DNA of 64,000 nucleotides from Thelonectria olida (GCA_020736575.1 JAGPYM010000004.1:1798001-1862000), one strand, 5' to 3'; counted from the stretch's first letter, positions 47,263 to 58,512 are shown. Numbers and translations are program-made. The notes: generated by a model from the letters alone, not told the origin.

Positions 47263-48294
47263 ATGGACAAATACATCGACGGTCGCTTCGAGCGGCTGGA
47301 GAAGGCTCTTTCTGGTCTGATTGACTCGGTCACGAAATATTCTCCTTCCACTGCTCTCGGCATCGAGCTTGAGATCGCGGACAACGAGCTGAGCAAAGGC
47401 CTAGGAGAAGGTAAATCGACAAGGTCACTCGTGTTTCAGGGCCAAAATACTAACGCCCGTCAAGTCCAAACCCACCAGAACAATTATCTGCGAATTCAGC
47501 ACCTGCGCGAGTCCTCAGCCGCCCTCGACACTCAGATTCGTGAGACCCTGTCCACCTTGGCAAACACGCGCAAGGACATCGTTACGACGCAAACAACTAC
47601 CTTCCCCAAAGGACCTACCTACCCCATCGCGTATGAGCAGCTCCTCAACTATGCTCGTCGCATCAGTAAGACGACCATGCCGCCTGCCGGCACCATCAGC
47701 GCCCTACCACCGGCCTCCGAAACCCAGACCCCAGGACCAGAGTCTCGGGCCATGACGCCTTCCGCCCCTCCGTCATCGCAGGTCCAGAGCCCAGCCGTTC
47801 CGAATGGCACACCTGGCGTAACGTCTGAGCTTCCATCGACTCAGCAAACCGCCGCATCTTCCAACACAGTTCTGCCTGAGGGCATGGCCCAGTATCTTAA
47901 CCCTTTGTCTGGTCAAATTTTCTTCCCTTGGCCTCTAGAGGACAAGATTCGTGCTGGTTCACTTGCGTCCAACCAAGTCCTATCCGAATCAGGCATTGAA
48001 CCTAAAGGCTACGATCCCGTCGCAGAGGAAGAACGCAAGCAGCGGGAAGAGGAAGAACGCAAGGAGAAGGAAGAGAAGGAGCGTATCGAGCAGGAGGAGA
48101 AAGAGAAGAGACTGCGCGAAGAGAGACGAGAGCGTGAGCGACAGCGCGAGAGGGACCAAGAAGCGTGGCGGCGGGCCAGCATTGTTGGTGGCGCATCTGG
48201 GCAGCCTGGAGCAGGCAAATCTACTGCCAGCAGTGCTACGAAGCAGTTCCAGTTCACCAACCTGGATGATCTTGACGATGATGACGAGGATTGA
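47263..48294 (+). CDS. MED4: Mediator complex subunit 4
   Basis: Middle-module subunit of Mediator, bridging activators and RNA polymerase II. Two exons: 47263-47410 and 47465-48294, 325 residues. The ATG at 47263 (MDKYIDGRFERLEKALSGLI) is used; the upstream in-frame start is TTG. A 54 bp segment (47411-47464) has a GTAAAT donor, a perfect ACTAAC branch sequence and a CAAG acceptor; removing it joins LGE to VQTHQNNYLRIQHLR as in other fungi. Because it is a multiple of three with no stop, it could also be read through. The first half is the MED4 coiled coil (LRESSAALDTQIRETL, LANTRKDI). The second half has the motif FFPWPLEDKIRAGSL and a long Glu/Arg helix with an acidic end. Confidence 0.93.
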   Translation: MDKYIDGRFERLEKALSGLIDSVTKYSPSTALGIELEIADNELSKGLGEGKSTRSLVFQGQNTNARQVQTHQNNYLRIQHLRESSAALDTQIRETLSTLANTRKDIVTTQTTTFPKGPTYPIAYEQLLNYARRISKTTMPPAGTISALPPASETQTPGPESRAMTPSAPPSSQVQSPAVPNGTPGVTSELPSTQQTAASSNTVLPEGMAQYLNPLSGQIFFPWPLEDKIRAGSLASNQVLSESGIEPKGYDPVAEEERKQREEEERKEKEEKERIEQEEKEKRLREERRERERQRERDQEAWRRASIVGGASGQPGAGKSTASSATKQFQFTNLDDLDDDDED

Positions 48295-48653
48295 GCATTT
48301 AGATCAGAGTCATTGCCTTCACTGGTAGAAAGATACCCGTTTACATAAACACTCAAACGAATTTTATTCGGCGTTAGGTCAACTTTTGTTTTGCCGGTTT
48401 TTGGTTATAACCGATGAAAAGTCTACGATCCATGGAATAAAACCGAAATATCGTCGTATATCCCTTGACGCCATCCGTCAGCCTTCCCCGGAATGAGCCC
48501 ATATTATGGGCGGAGGGAATCCATGACTCAAACCATTCAAGTCCCAGACGTTGGTCGTACATGTATTGTTGTTACATACTCCCCAAATGTCAGATATCAT
48601 AAGTCTCTTTCTCCATCATTGCAAGCTATTCCTTAGCTGTCCAGTCCCGGCAC
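48295..48653. other. Convergent 3' region between MED4 and EMP70 genes
   Basis: Downstream region of both genes; no coding signature. Confidence 0.65.
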
Positions 48654-50640
48654 TTAATCAATCTTGATGGAGGAGTAGATCTTCCTGACAAACCACCAAC
48701 TCGCAAAGTAGCCAATGGAGCCTGTACATGTCGTTAGTAGATGAAGGGCAAAAACGTTTAGGATACTTACCCGCAAGAATGAAGAAAAGGAAGGAAATGA
48801 GAGCACTGTAGCCGATGTAGAGAACAGCACCGGCCAGGCCACCCAGCTTAACCTTCGTAACCAGATAGAGGAGGCAGTTGAGGAAGACATAACCACCGCT
48901 CATACCCGCGGCAAGGAACGACCTCCACTGCCAGTTGTAGTTCTCGGAACACAGTAGGAAGTACACCATGAGGATGGTGACGGCTGCGCAAACGACAATC
49001 ATCAGGCCGTAGCAGAGGAAGAGGAAGCCAAACATGTAGTAGATTCTGCTGAACCAGATGGAGCTCATGATGAAGTAGAGCTCAACAAAGATGGCACCAA
49101 AAGGCAGAAGGCCAACAATCAACATGCTAGGGATGGGCCTCAAGTAGGTGGTAACAGGAGGGATCTGGCGGGGAATCTGGTTGGTACGCACAGGAGCGTC
49201 AAACGCGGGAGCGCGGAAACCGAGCCAGGAACCGGCAAAGGACAAGGGGATGGAGATGATGAACCAGATGCCGATGATAACGAGCATGGTGGTAAATGGA
49301 ACAGCACCAGAGGACTCCTTGGCCCAAAGGAAGAGGTCCAGGAGGAAGAAGGCGCTGAAGACGATGCCGGGAACCAGGATTGGAGTGAGGATAATGTTGA
49401 GCTTCCATTGCTCGCCCTGCCAAGCCTTGTAGGTTCGAGCAGAGACATAACCGCCGACAAAGCCCAGAACAGTGTACAGCAGAATCATGATAGTACCCAG
49501 AGAGCCACGGTTGGAGGGGGACAGGAAACCAAGCAGGGCGAAAAGGATGGTGCAGCCAGTCATGACGAAGATCTGGGCACCGTTGCCGACGAAAATAGCG
49601 AGCAGGAGAGGGCGCGAGGGGGTTCGGAAGACATCGCCATGGACGAGCTTCCAGCCAGAGTCTTCCTGGACACCATCCTCCAGGTGGTCATTGCCACCTA
49701 GATCATCGAGGTCAAGCTGGTCAAGGCGGTTATAGCGCGCGATATCCTTCTTGAGAGCGCGGACCAGGATGGACATGACAGTAAGAACGAGAATGACGAC
49801 AATAATGGCAGTGTCGATAAGCCAGAACCAGTGGATCTTGGGGTCAAAAACGTGCAAGTACTTGTCCCATCGAGTAGCCCAAGCAGTCTCCGACTTGCGC
49901 CAGTAGACGCCGTAGCTGAACTGAATATCATGGGTATCGCCCTCCTTGGCACCGAAAATGATCGGACCGTTGTCGATAGCGCAGTCGACCTTGCCCTTGT
50001 ATTTGATCGAAGAAGGCTGGACAACAACGCCAACGACACGAAGCTGGTTAGGGTCTCCGTTGACCTCATGGTATTCGACCAGGATATCATAATGGTTGTT
50101 AAATACGAGGTCGTTGCTGTCGTCATTGAACTGGCCGAGGAGGAAGCCGGAGCTGTAGAAAACGGTGCCAGTGAGCTGGTCCTGGATCTGCTGGCCAGCA
50201 GGCAGGCCGTCGACGAGCCAGTTCAAGCTGTAGCCCTGCTCAATGCGATCCTTGACGAACGTGACCGCTTCTTTGGGGTAGTGGCTCTTGCAGAGGGGCT
50301 TGCAAGTCTCGTTTTTGCCCATCTTCAGCTCGAAGGGAGATGTCATGATTCGGTCTCCGAACAGGATGCTACCCAAGCTCTCAGAGACATATTGGGGACC
50401 GCCCTCGGGTTTGCAGAAGTTGAAGATATCATGGTAGTAGTCGTAGGAGACGACGGAGTGCAATCTCGAGTCAGAGGGGGCGGCGATGGGCTTGATGGTG
50501 TTGACGTAAAGGGGGACGTTGTCGCCGGGCTTGTACGACGTGGGCGCGACGCCGGGGAGGTAGAAGGCCGACGTCAGTTGAGGCGCCGCTGCGAGCAGCG
50601 TGGTGAGGAGCGCCGACGGCGCGAATTCGCGGAAATGCAT
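48654..50640 (-). CDS. TM9SF / EMP70 nonaspanin
   Basis: Nine-membrane-spanning endosome/Golgi protein involved in protein sorting, copper handling and adhesion in yeast (Emp70, Tmn2, Tmn3). Two exons (50640-48771, 48721-48654; 49 bp intron) encode 645 residues. A signal peptide (SALLTTLLAAAPQLTSAF) precedes FYLPGVAPTSYKPGDNVPLY, the canonical nonaspanin start. The lumenal domain ends in VYWRKSETAWATRWD and is followed by nine helices. A long cytoplasmic loop contains DLDDLGGNDHLEDGVQEDSG followed by GWKLVHGDVFRTP. Splicing replaces a wrong read-through tail with SIGYFASWWFVRKIYSSIKI plus a final Asp, the conserved family C-terminus carrying the KxD-type Golgi-retention signal. Orthology to a specific yeast member was not decided. 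Confidence 0.95.
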
Positions 50641-52254
50641 CCTGGAGATGAGATATGGATCGAAGTTATCTCATGTGTGAAGGTCGATGATGTAGGAAGG
50701 GAGTGTCGAGAGGAGGAGGTGTCAGCTTGGATTGCTGCGGCCTAATGAGGTTGCTTGCTGGCGGAATACGAAGGCGCAGGAGAGGCACTAAGCTGGGAGC
50801 TTCCAGGGCGCGGAGGAAGATGGCTAGGCCAGCGTCTGGGAAAAATACGAGCGGATCAATCAGAAGCGATTGAGTCTGCCCTGGTAGAAAATACGAATGG
50901 TCTCGATGGTGAATTCGAGCCAGCAAGAAGGCCTTCGAGAAGGGGATGTCGTCTCAGGAGCTTCAAGCAGACTATGTAGCGCTCTAACGCATTATCTGGC
51001 CAAGTTCCAGTTGCAAAAATTGGCTTAGTCAGGGGGGACACAGGGAGAGTGAGCACCCCCGGAAGATTCCCGCTCCGGGATTCGGTGATCGGCGCTGGTG
51101 CTGAGCCTGATCCCTGCTTGAGACTCGCTGCTCTGTCCAAGGGCGAGACGAAATACGAAACAAAAGCACTCCACTGTGCCGAAACCCGGCAGCTTGCATG
51201 TGCTGACGGGATCTTTCGTTTTATCTGTTGTCAGCCTCAAGATTGAGGTGTCATGGAAGTTGGTGTGATATGCGAGTGAGAATTCGACGCCTACCCAACG
51301 TGCACCTGGAGCTGTCCCCGTCTCCTCTGAACAACCCGACAATTCGCTGAAACACTTGCGCTAAAAAGCCGTTAGTGAGTAGTCGGGGCACGTTCCACTA
51401 CTTTAGGGCTCTCGAATGGCCTAGACTCTGTCTCTCAATGTGGCTGTGCCGCCATGAGAAGGGAACGTTTAACACTTCGTACTGGCTGGCTCGTACTGGG
51501 CTGAACTTCGGCCATGACATGACGTCTCTTCTTGACATCAGGAAACAAATACAGATAGACGACGACCTTAACTGCATTCCTGTCGTGAAATGATTCCTAG
51601 GACCCCTTGAAACGACCCACGGCCAATTGGAGAGTGAAGCAAAACACATGTCAGGTCCCAGGCTCCGAAACTTACCCTGGATCCCTGGCAACTCAATCTA
51701 GGGCGAGCCCGATCTGCATGTAAGATGCTTTCCGATTGGCCTCTTAATGCAGATATAGCTTATCCAGTTACTCCTAGGAGGTTTTTATGCAAAAGACTAT
51801 CGTCCTTGGAGGCGATAACAGTATGCTGGTGCAGCCCCTAACTCGCTCTTCTTTGCCCACGTATTATGATGGAACCTGAACCACTTCACCCTAGATCGGG
51901 AGATCTAAAATGTGCACGATATTACCGTGCTGTCTTATCACCTCTTTGCCTCCCACTAAAGCCTACCTACATCGGAGACATCACGTAACCCGGAAAATAT
52001 ACATATCGTGCTACCTCCGAAAACCGCCTGACGGGCTGGTCCTATCCAGTAGCAACTCCTCAACACGCCAAGCCCTCGCTCCATCAAGGTCTTTCAGCTG
52101 AACCCACTAGAACAAGTATCCGAATGTGTCCGTACATGTCCGAACGACTGACTACATATATAGCCCAGCTTTCGATGACTTTGAAGTTGGTCTTCCTCAA
52201 AACTATCAATCACATTATCCATCTAAACTCACGTGGTCTTGATTCATCCATACA
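50641..52254. other. 1.6 kb intergenic region
   Basis: Divergent promoter region of the EMP70 and methyltransferase genes. Open frames of up to about 105 codons have no signature. The TATA box at 52157 is listed separately. Confidence 0.55.
52157..52162 (+). promoter_or_regulatory. TATA box (TATATA) of the methyltransferase gene
   Basis: TATATA 93 bp before the first ATG (52255) and 125 bp before the main start (52287). Confidence 0.5.
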
Positions 52255-52290
52255 ATGACATCCCCCAACGACGAACAGAACCCCCCATGA
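52255..52290 (+). promoter_or_regulatory. Short upstream ORF overlapping the methyltransferase start
   Basis: The first ATG after the TATA box opens an 11-codon frame (MTSPNDEQNPP) whose TGA overlaps the ATG of the main frame as ATGA. It may be a regulatory uORF, or the true N-terminus separated from the main frame by a missing base in the run of six C before the ATG: one more C would fuse the two frames. Confidence 0.5.
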
Positions 52291-53111
52291 CGGCCCTCGA
52301 GCACTTCGACGCCAGTGCCGCCAGCTACGAGGCCAACACGGCCGGCTGCACAGTCGAGGTCATGGAGAAGTGTCTGTCGCTTCTTCCCGAAATCGACACC
52401 GACTCTGTTGTCTTGGACAATGCGTGCGGAACTGGGCTTAGTACCCATGTTCTTCTCCGCACCCTCAAAGACGGGAGCAAGCCAACCATCCACGTCGTCG
52501 ATGGCGCTCCCAAGATGGTCGAGATTTCTCGCAAGCGTTTCGAAGCTTACGAAAATATCCATGCCAAAGTCGCCCCAGGCGAGGACCTATCGGCGTTTTC
52601 AGACGGAACTTTCAGCCACTCGGTGACAAATATGGGACTTTTCTTCTTCGCTGATGCATCCAAGGGAGCGCGCGAGCTGTTCCGAACACTTGCACCAGGA
52701 GGGACAGCAGTCGTAACCGGATGGTCTGATCTCGGACACCTCGACTCGGTGCACAGGGTGCAAAAAGCAATTCGACCAGAAGACAAGCCATTCCAGTTGC
52801 CTATCGCAAAGGAGTGGTTCGACCTAGGACATATGAAGCAGGTCCTTTCCGAAGCTGGGTTTGGAACCCGTGTGGAAACGTCCGAGGTGACTGCCCATTG
52901 GGCTGCGGACAACTTGCAGGATCTCGTTCAGAACATGACGACTAGGCTGGCAGCAGCCGTCATGAAGGAATGGACGGACGAGGAGAAGAAGAAGGCAGAG
53001 GAGCTCTTCCCAGAAGCAATGAAGCCGAAATATGAAGAGTTTACAAGATCAGACGGAACGAAAGCTGTTGGGCTCAAGATGAGGGCGTATATCGCTCTGT
53101 GTAAGAAATAG
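52287..53111 (+). CDS. Class I SAM-dependent methyltransferase
   Basis: Single-exon gene, 274 residues from MTALEHFDASAASYEAN. The upstream GTG in the same frame is rejected. Motif I (VVLDNACGTGLSTHVLL) binds S-adenosylmethionine; the post-I acidic residue is in IHVVDGAPKMVEISRKR; motif II/III equivalents are SVTNMGLFFF and LAPGGTAVVTGWSDL. This is the UbiE/Methyltransf_11-25 fold common among fungal secondary-metabolite and small-molecule methyltransferases. The C-terminal half (DLVQNMTTRLAAAVMKEW, TKAVGLKMRAYIALCKK) is typical of this subgroup. Cytosolic, no signal peptide. Substrate unknown. The start is uncertain because of the overlapping short frame at 52255. Confidence 0.88.
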   Translation: MTALEHFDASAASYEANTAGCTVEVMEKCLSLLPEIDTDSVVLDNACGTGLSTHVLLRTLKDGSKPTIHVVDGAPKMVEISRKRFEAYENIHAKVAPGEDLSAFSDGTFSHSVTNMGLFFFADASKGARELFRTLAPGGTAVVTGWSDLGHLDSVHRVQKAIRPEDKPFQLPIAKEWFDLGHMKQVLSEAGFGTRVETSEVTAHWAADNLQDLVQNMTTRLAAAVMKEWTDEEKKKAEELFPEAMKPKYEEFTRSDGTKAVGLKMRAYIALCKK

Positions 53112-53970
53112 GTATTGATCTCGAGAACACGGAGAATCCGGACGATATAATTGAGCGCTAGCTAGATAGGGCTTCGGAATGTCTCTTTCTCGAGGAGCTC
53201 GCTCATGGCTGTGGAGCTTGCGCCGATTCATCTCGCGTGCTGCTAAATCCTGTTTGAAACCCGCTGGAGCCCAGATTCTGAGGGGCGACAGACGGAACTC
53301 AGTTAAATATAAGCGTATTGTTACGTAGTTCGAGCGTTTACTGGTTGTATCTCGACTAATCAGGGTCGGATTGGCCGATGACTTTCCCCTGTTTGTGGTG
53401 GTTCGCGCCCAACTTTCACAATGATTGCAATTATCCAGTTTAAACTGCCTTATTAGTTGAATAAATAAGTTACTAAAAACTGTATACATCTAGTCCCATC
53501 CCTCTAGTTATATACATCCACGTCCAAACTGCACGCTGTAAATAGTAGTCCATGACGCTATCGCTGCTGAGCATCACGCTACCGGTTTATAGTCTTCCAC
53601 CAGTCCTAGTTGGCGAGCTGAAGAGGTGCACGAGAACCCTTCAGCCCACTAATACTCGGTCCAGAACTCCCCAGTGGCGCTGAAGGGAATGGACACAGAT
53701 AAGGAGGTTCGCGGTCCAGACTCCTCGGGGTGTCACTTGGCCCTTCAGGCCCTCAGCAAGCCACAACTTCGCATCGAGAACAATAAGCCCTCTCAGTTGA
53801 TCAACACTGTCAGGCAACTCCGCAATGTCCCTGCCTGCCGTGGCAAATAGTACTGGCGGAGCTCCTCGAGGAAGGAAGTGCATATAAAAAGGGAGAACCA
53901 TGCAGAACTTAAGAGAAGACCAGACTCCTTTTTGATCACAGTATACGCCCGTCCATTAAGCAGCATCATC
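53112..53970. other. Intergenic region before the lectin gene
   Basis: Holds the lectin promoter. An 86-codon minus-strand frame at 53901-53641 has fairly coding-like codon choice (for example RDIAELPDSVDQLRGLIVLD), but it overlaps the lectin TATA box and has no known domain, so it is not called as a gene. Confidence 0.5.
53883..53890 (+). promoter_or_regulatory. TATA box (TATAAAAA) of the lectin gene
   Basis: TATAAAAA 88 bp before the ATG at 53971; supports that ATG as the start even though its exon is only three bases long. Confidence 0.55.
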
Positions 53971-55428
53971 ATGGTAAGCCTCCCTGAGTCCTGTGACACG
54001 CCATGCATCTCGCTAATGACATGACGCAGGGTGAAGTGCCAAACATCAAAGACCGCTTGAAGGTTGGTGAGATCCTCGAAACCAACAACTCCATCAAGTC
54101 ACCAAACGGTAAATACAACCTTGTCCTTCAAGATTATGGTAACTTCGTTGTCTATGCTCCCGGTGGCCGCCTTCACAGGCTTGCGAATGCGGCCTTGAAC
54201 TGCTCACATGGTCAGGAGGTCAGAAATGGATATCTGGAGCGGCTGGGTCCAGGTGGACAGGGAAGGCAGCATGGCAACCTTTGCCGATCAACATCTTCAA
54301 TGGTCTTCGCGCACGCGATATCGCCGAAATGGCGGCGACGTGGTCTTGATGCTGCAAGACGATGGCGTCGCAGTGCTAAAGCTTGACGGTATTGTCATAT
54401 GGTCCACCAATGGAGCCCTGGTGAAGCCATATGAGCCACGCGATGTAAGCTCCCGATCCGTCTTCACCTGAGTAGGCTAACATCGGACGCAGTTCGAGCC
54501 CGTCACTTCTGGCGACAAGCTGTGCCCTGGACAGTGCCTTGCCGTCGGCCAGTCCATCACGTCCAAGAGCGGCAAGTTCAGCGCAACGCTTCAGGACAAT
54601 GGCCAGTTCATTGTGAGTCACAACGAGACTTAAGACATCCTTTACACATCAAACAAAGCGTCGGACACCACACCCACACAGCTGACGGTCGGCTACGACG
54701 ACGGCATCACCCTCTGGGGTCCCGGTGGAACGAAGATCTGGCAGTTCACTCCCAATCTGAGTGACCGTGACGCATACATGAGCAAGGAGGAGTTCTTTGA
54801 TCGCGCAACACCAGGCAGCATGGTGCTCGGTGACACGGGTGGCTTGAATCTATACAGCGCCAGCTGGCCCAATCGCCCCGTCTGGACGAGCGGCGTTACT
54901 TTCCCAGGATTTGCTGGTACTGTATCCGAGCTCAAACCCGGCGAGACGCTCGTCATCGGCCAGAACATGCGGTCTCACAACGGCGATCACGAGCTCTCGC
55001 TCCTCCCGTCCGGCAATCTTCGCATCCGCAACACTCGCTTCAACTCCAACGCGTACTACTTCACCGTCCCCGACTCCAAGATACAGGATGTCCGCGGCAA
55101 TGACGGCGACGTGCCCTGGAGCATTGGCAGCCTGCCCTCTGGCCCAGCCCCAACCCAGACGTCGGTCGGCGACGCCCTGAGACCTGGAACTACGCTCGGC
55201 TTGGATGATGGCAGACGGCAACTTCTGCGTCGGATCTGGAGGCAACGCCAAATAGCAGAGCAACACTGGCGGTCGATCCGGACAGGGCGATGTTGTGCTT
55301 ATCGTGCAGGACGATGGGAACATGTGCATCTATGTTGGTGGGAAGCCGACTTTTTCGACCGAGACAGTAGATGGATGGCGGAACACAGACTCACTTGTTT
55401 ATGTATCTTCAATACCACCATGAAATGA
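53971..55428 (+). pseudogene. Bulb-type (mannose-binding) lectin protein with broken C-terminal repeat
   Basis: Exons 53971-53973 (ATG only), 54030-54162, 54224-54444, 54493-54612 and 54682-55428 keep phase and read 407 codons. Repeated B-lectin units are visible: NGKYNLVLQDYGNFVVYAP, the stretch GGDVVLMLQDDGVAVLKLDG, KFSATLQDNGQFILTVGYDD and HELSLLPSGNLRIRN. Each has the QxDxNxVxY-like sugar-site pattern in more or less eroded form. After LRPGTTLG (about 55200) the called frame loses all similarity. The next frame instead shows ADGNFCVGSGGNAK, an in-frame TAG (55253-55255), then VVLIVQDDGNMCIYVGG, a clear lectin repeat. So the last unit carries a one-base shift plus a stop. The shortened protein, with an unrelated tail, may still be made. 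No signal peptide. Confidence 0.78.
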
Positions 55429-55808
55429 GCGAAACAAATCTGGTCTTGGAAGACGATGTGCTTGATACAACTCCAGCTGAGCAATAAGTTGGAGCTATCG
55501 GCGACTTTTCAGCTGCACCCTTGCAGGACCCTCCCACATAGTTACAACGTCAGCGCCGAGACTCGTATGCTACTCTACTTTTTGCCGCTTTCATCTTTTA
55601 ATTTACTGCTTCTCATATAAATTAAATGCATTTTTTACGTCATTTCCTCATATAACTTGTTTCTTGACAGTCAGGCTGAGGCAGCACGCTTACTAATTTT
55701 AGGCCTGTCCGCTCGATATTAATCAGGGGTCGTTTCATCAAGCCCGCTTGGCCGGAGTTTCCCTCCTCCATTATTTCGTCAACGTTTCCACCCCTCATTC
55801 ATTGCGCA
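55429..55808. other. Intergenic region
   Basis: Between the lectin gene and the regulator at 55809. AT-rich part at 55570-55680, no gene signature. Confidence 0.6.
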
Positions 55809-57682
55809 ATGGACCGGTTCCCAATCATTATACAGAGCGGCAACAAAGGTATCGACCATGAGACGCTTAGCCAGATCAAGACGCATGCCATGGTCACCCA
55901 TCTGCGGCAAAAGGCCAAGAGGAACGCCGAGTCTCAGGGGGCCGGCATCAGCACTTCATCAACTTCACCAGCCCAACAAAGCGGCCATCCTGGAGTCTCA
56001 GCCTTGTCACTCGAGGGGTCCTTTAGGGTCGTCCAGTTCAGACCCAACAAGGCCATGTCCGGTCGTATCAAGCACGAACCAAAGATTCGCAGGCAAAGAA
56101 AATCAAAACGCTCTCGTGACGCCAAGGCCCCCCAGGCGCTGGCCGTAGTGCCACTAAAGAAGATCTTGTCACCACCTGATGTTAGCAACTACTGTGGCAG
56201 CCATCCCTTCGATGGCATTCCCCCAGAAATCTCACGACGAATCAGCCAAGCCTTCAAGCACCGTGAGCTGACCCTTGTCTCTTTGGCTGAGATGCCACTA
56301 CTAATGCGAACCAAGACATCGACAGCCATGCGATTGAATCAAGATGCATACATCTCCCCATGCACTTCATGTTCACCCGCTACCTCCTTCCGCTCTTCTT
56401 CTCGAGCAGAGCAGCCTTCTTTGCCGTCGGCCTCAAAGCTCTCTTGTTTGATTCAGTGGAAAGAGAACCTTCGGGCAACACCTGGCTCACCAAAGGCAAC
56501 CTGTACTACTTGCGCGGAAGAGCTCTCCAGGAAATCAACACTGAGATCCTGACATCTCAGACCATGGAAGACTCGACAATTTGCGCAACTGTTTGCTTAC
56601 AGATGTTCGAGGTAACATACCATTCTATTTCCCTTGATAGTGGCACCACTGACGAATCCTGCAGAACGCATGGAGCAGCAGTCAGGGCCCTGTCCATCTC
56701 CGTGGGCTTCAGCAGATGCTCCTGAAGCGAAAGCCGTCACCCACCATCTTTTACCCTGCCATCGCCTGGTAAGTCTTATTCAAAAGGTACAGAGCTGATT
56801 GATTGACGATGCCAAAAAGTTTGGACGCCATCGACGCCATTCTTCGTGATTGCCCTCTTCTCCTGGCCACCCAAGCGCCCATCCTCCGACTGCGTAAAGA
56901 TGGCACTCCGAATCCCACTGCGCCGGTGAGGACGTTTTACCCCAATTCTCCGTTGCTCTTCTTGTTCAATGTCGAATCAAGTTCGCTGGATTCGGCCCCT
57001 CTATCAGGACTTACTCGCACCCTCACCAATGCGTTTACCCTGGTAGATCTGTTTCAAGCAGAAGTCGAGATAAGCGACGGCACCGAGTTGGCAGATCGTC
57101 GTGAAACGGCCAAGACGCGGATCGAGATTTACGACGGGCTGATTGCGATTTCAGACAGTGCGCTTGACACAGTTCAAGGGAGGTTGGCCGAGGCGTGCAA
57201 AGTTGCAGCCTGGATGCATTGGCGGGCCGTAGTCGGAAAAGTTCCCCATCGAAGGGATTCCGAAAACGCCTTTGATTGTGCATATCTACGCGAGATTCTA
57301 AGGGAGACGTCTATTGTGGACTGGATGCACATGCCATATGCTTATCTTTGGGTGTACTCGTCCCTCATCCCTTGCTTTTTAGTTTGCTCTCTGACAACTC
57401 GCTCATAGGCTTCTCACTGGCGCCGCATCCTCAAAACCTATCGCTGGAGATAACGATGACCCTTGGATATCCGACGCAAGGAGTAGTTTCTTCTATTCCC
57501 GCCTTTGCCAGTTCATGATGACTGTAGGGTTGAGATGGTGGGAGGATTTCGGACGTAAGTCGTGTCCTTGTCAACTTGAAGCCTGGCAATTGTATTACCG
57601 CAAGATATGAACTAACAATTTTCCAGAGATTCTCAGCAATTTTTGTTGGTTGCAAGCAGCACTGCGCCGTCAAGTTGCATGA
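55809..57682 (+). CDS. Fungal transcription-factor-domain protein without zinc cluster
   Basis: Six exons (55809-56262, 56316-56611, 56665-56768, 56820-57353, 57409-57554, 57627-57682) encode 529 residues. The N-terminus (TLSQIKTHAMVTHLRQKAKR) and a basic segment KIRRQRKSKRSRDAKAP resemble fungal regulators that keep the regulatory domain (Fungal_trans_2/DUF3468 type) but lack the Zn2Cys6 finger. Later motifs: HPFDGIPPEISRRISQAF, then LPLFFSSRAAFFAVGLKALL, and NAWSSSQGPVHLRGLQQML (the usual 'NA-W..H..G' segment). Near the end are WVLLTGAASSKPIAG and GLRWWEDFGQILSNFCWLQA. The first intron (GTGAGC donor, CTAAT branch site) resolves an apparent frameshift near 56300. Such proteins are common next to accessory genes. 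Target unknown. Confidence 0.78.
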
Positions 57683-58512
57683 TTATGCGGCGTTGATAGG
57701 ATGACGAGACACGTTTATATCAATGGGTTCTGGGTTTGAACAAGGAAATACCACGTAACCGTACACGACATAACTTGGTAGGCACGGCAAACGTCGCGTA
57801 GTGGCGTATGGATTGGGAATTTGGGATTGTAAGAGTATTGATACCTGACACTTGACTTATCTATGAAAACAGGATACCCTGCGTCTTTGTTTGATAATCA
57901 TTGGAGAAGCCTGCCACACAGAGCAAATGCGCAAACTGGTGCGTTTCAGTGACCAAGATTCTCTCTCTTTAGACTTAGTTGGAAACTAAGCCACGCTCCT
58001 CCTCGCTTTTCCATTGACAAGAAGGTGCCGCAACTCATTTGAGTCGCTTCTTCGCTTCACGACACATATTTAACATTGCGAGGAGATTGAGAAGGTAGGA
58101 CGTGGCTGCTTATTAGTCTGATAGACCAGGCACGTACAAGAGGTTTAGATATGGCGCGTATCGATGGTTCTCACAGCGTGTTATACTCTGAAAGCCTCGT
58201 ATCTTGTACGTTGCTCTTGGTCTATACAAAAATTCAAGGATGATGACTCGGCGAAGGGCTTGTAATAATCACATCTCGCTGCAGAAGGAATGAGGCTCTT
58301 AATGGACTTCACAATCAATACTTAAATAGGTAAGTACTAATTAACTAAACGCTGTATACGCTAGTATGGAATTCATGGAAGAATACCTAATTAAAACAAC
58401 AGGCTGAAAACAAAAACGTGCATTATTCCATCGCGAAACTCTTAAGAGCATGTGAAAGACCCTCCAACGTTACCGGATTTATAATCATCAACCTAGATAG
58501 AGATTAGCCTTG
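57683..58512. other. Convergent 3' region
   Basis: Between the regulator (+) and the permease (-). AT-rich at 58320-58480, no gene seen. Confidence 0.6.

Noticed and set aside
49831..50745. 304-codon plus-strand frame over the EMP70 gene
   Set aside because: Pure antisense shadow of the highly biased EMP70 coding sequence (Val/Asp/Glu-rich translation).
56263..56370. Apparent frameshift in the regulator gene
   Set aside because: An intron with GTGAGC donor, CTAAT branch site and AAG acceptor (56263-56315) restores the frame in the correct phase, so no lesion is needed.
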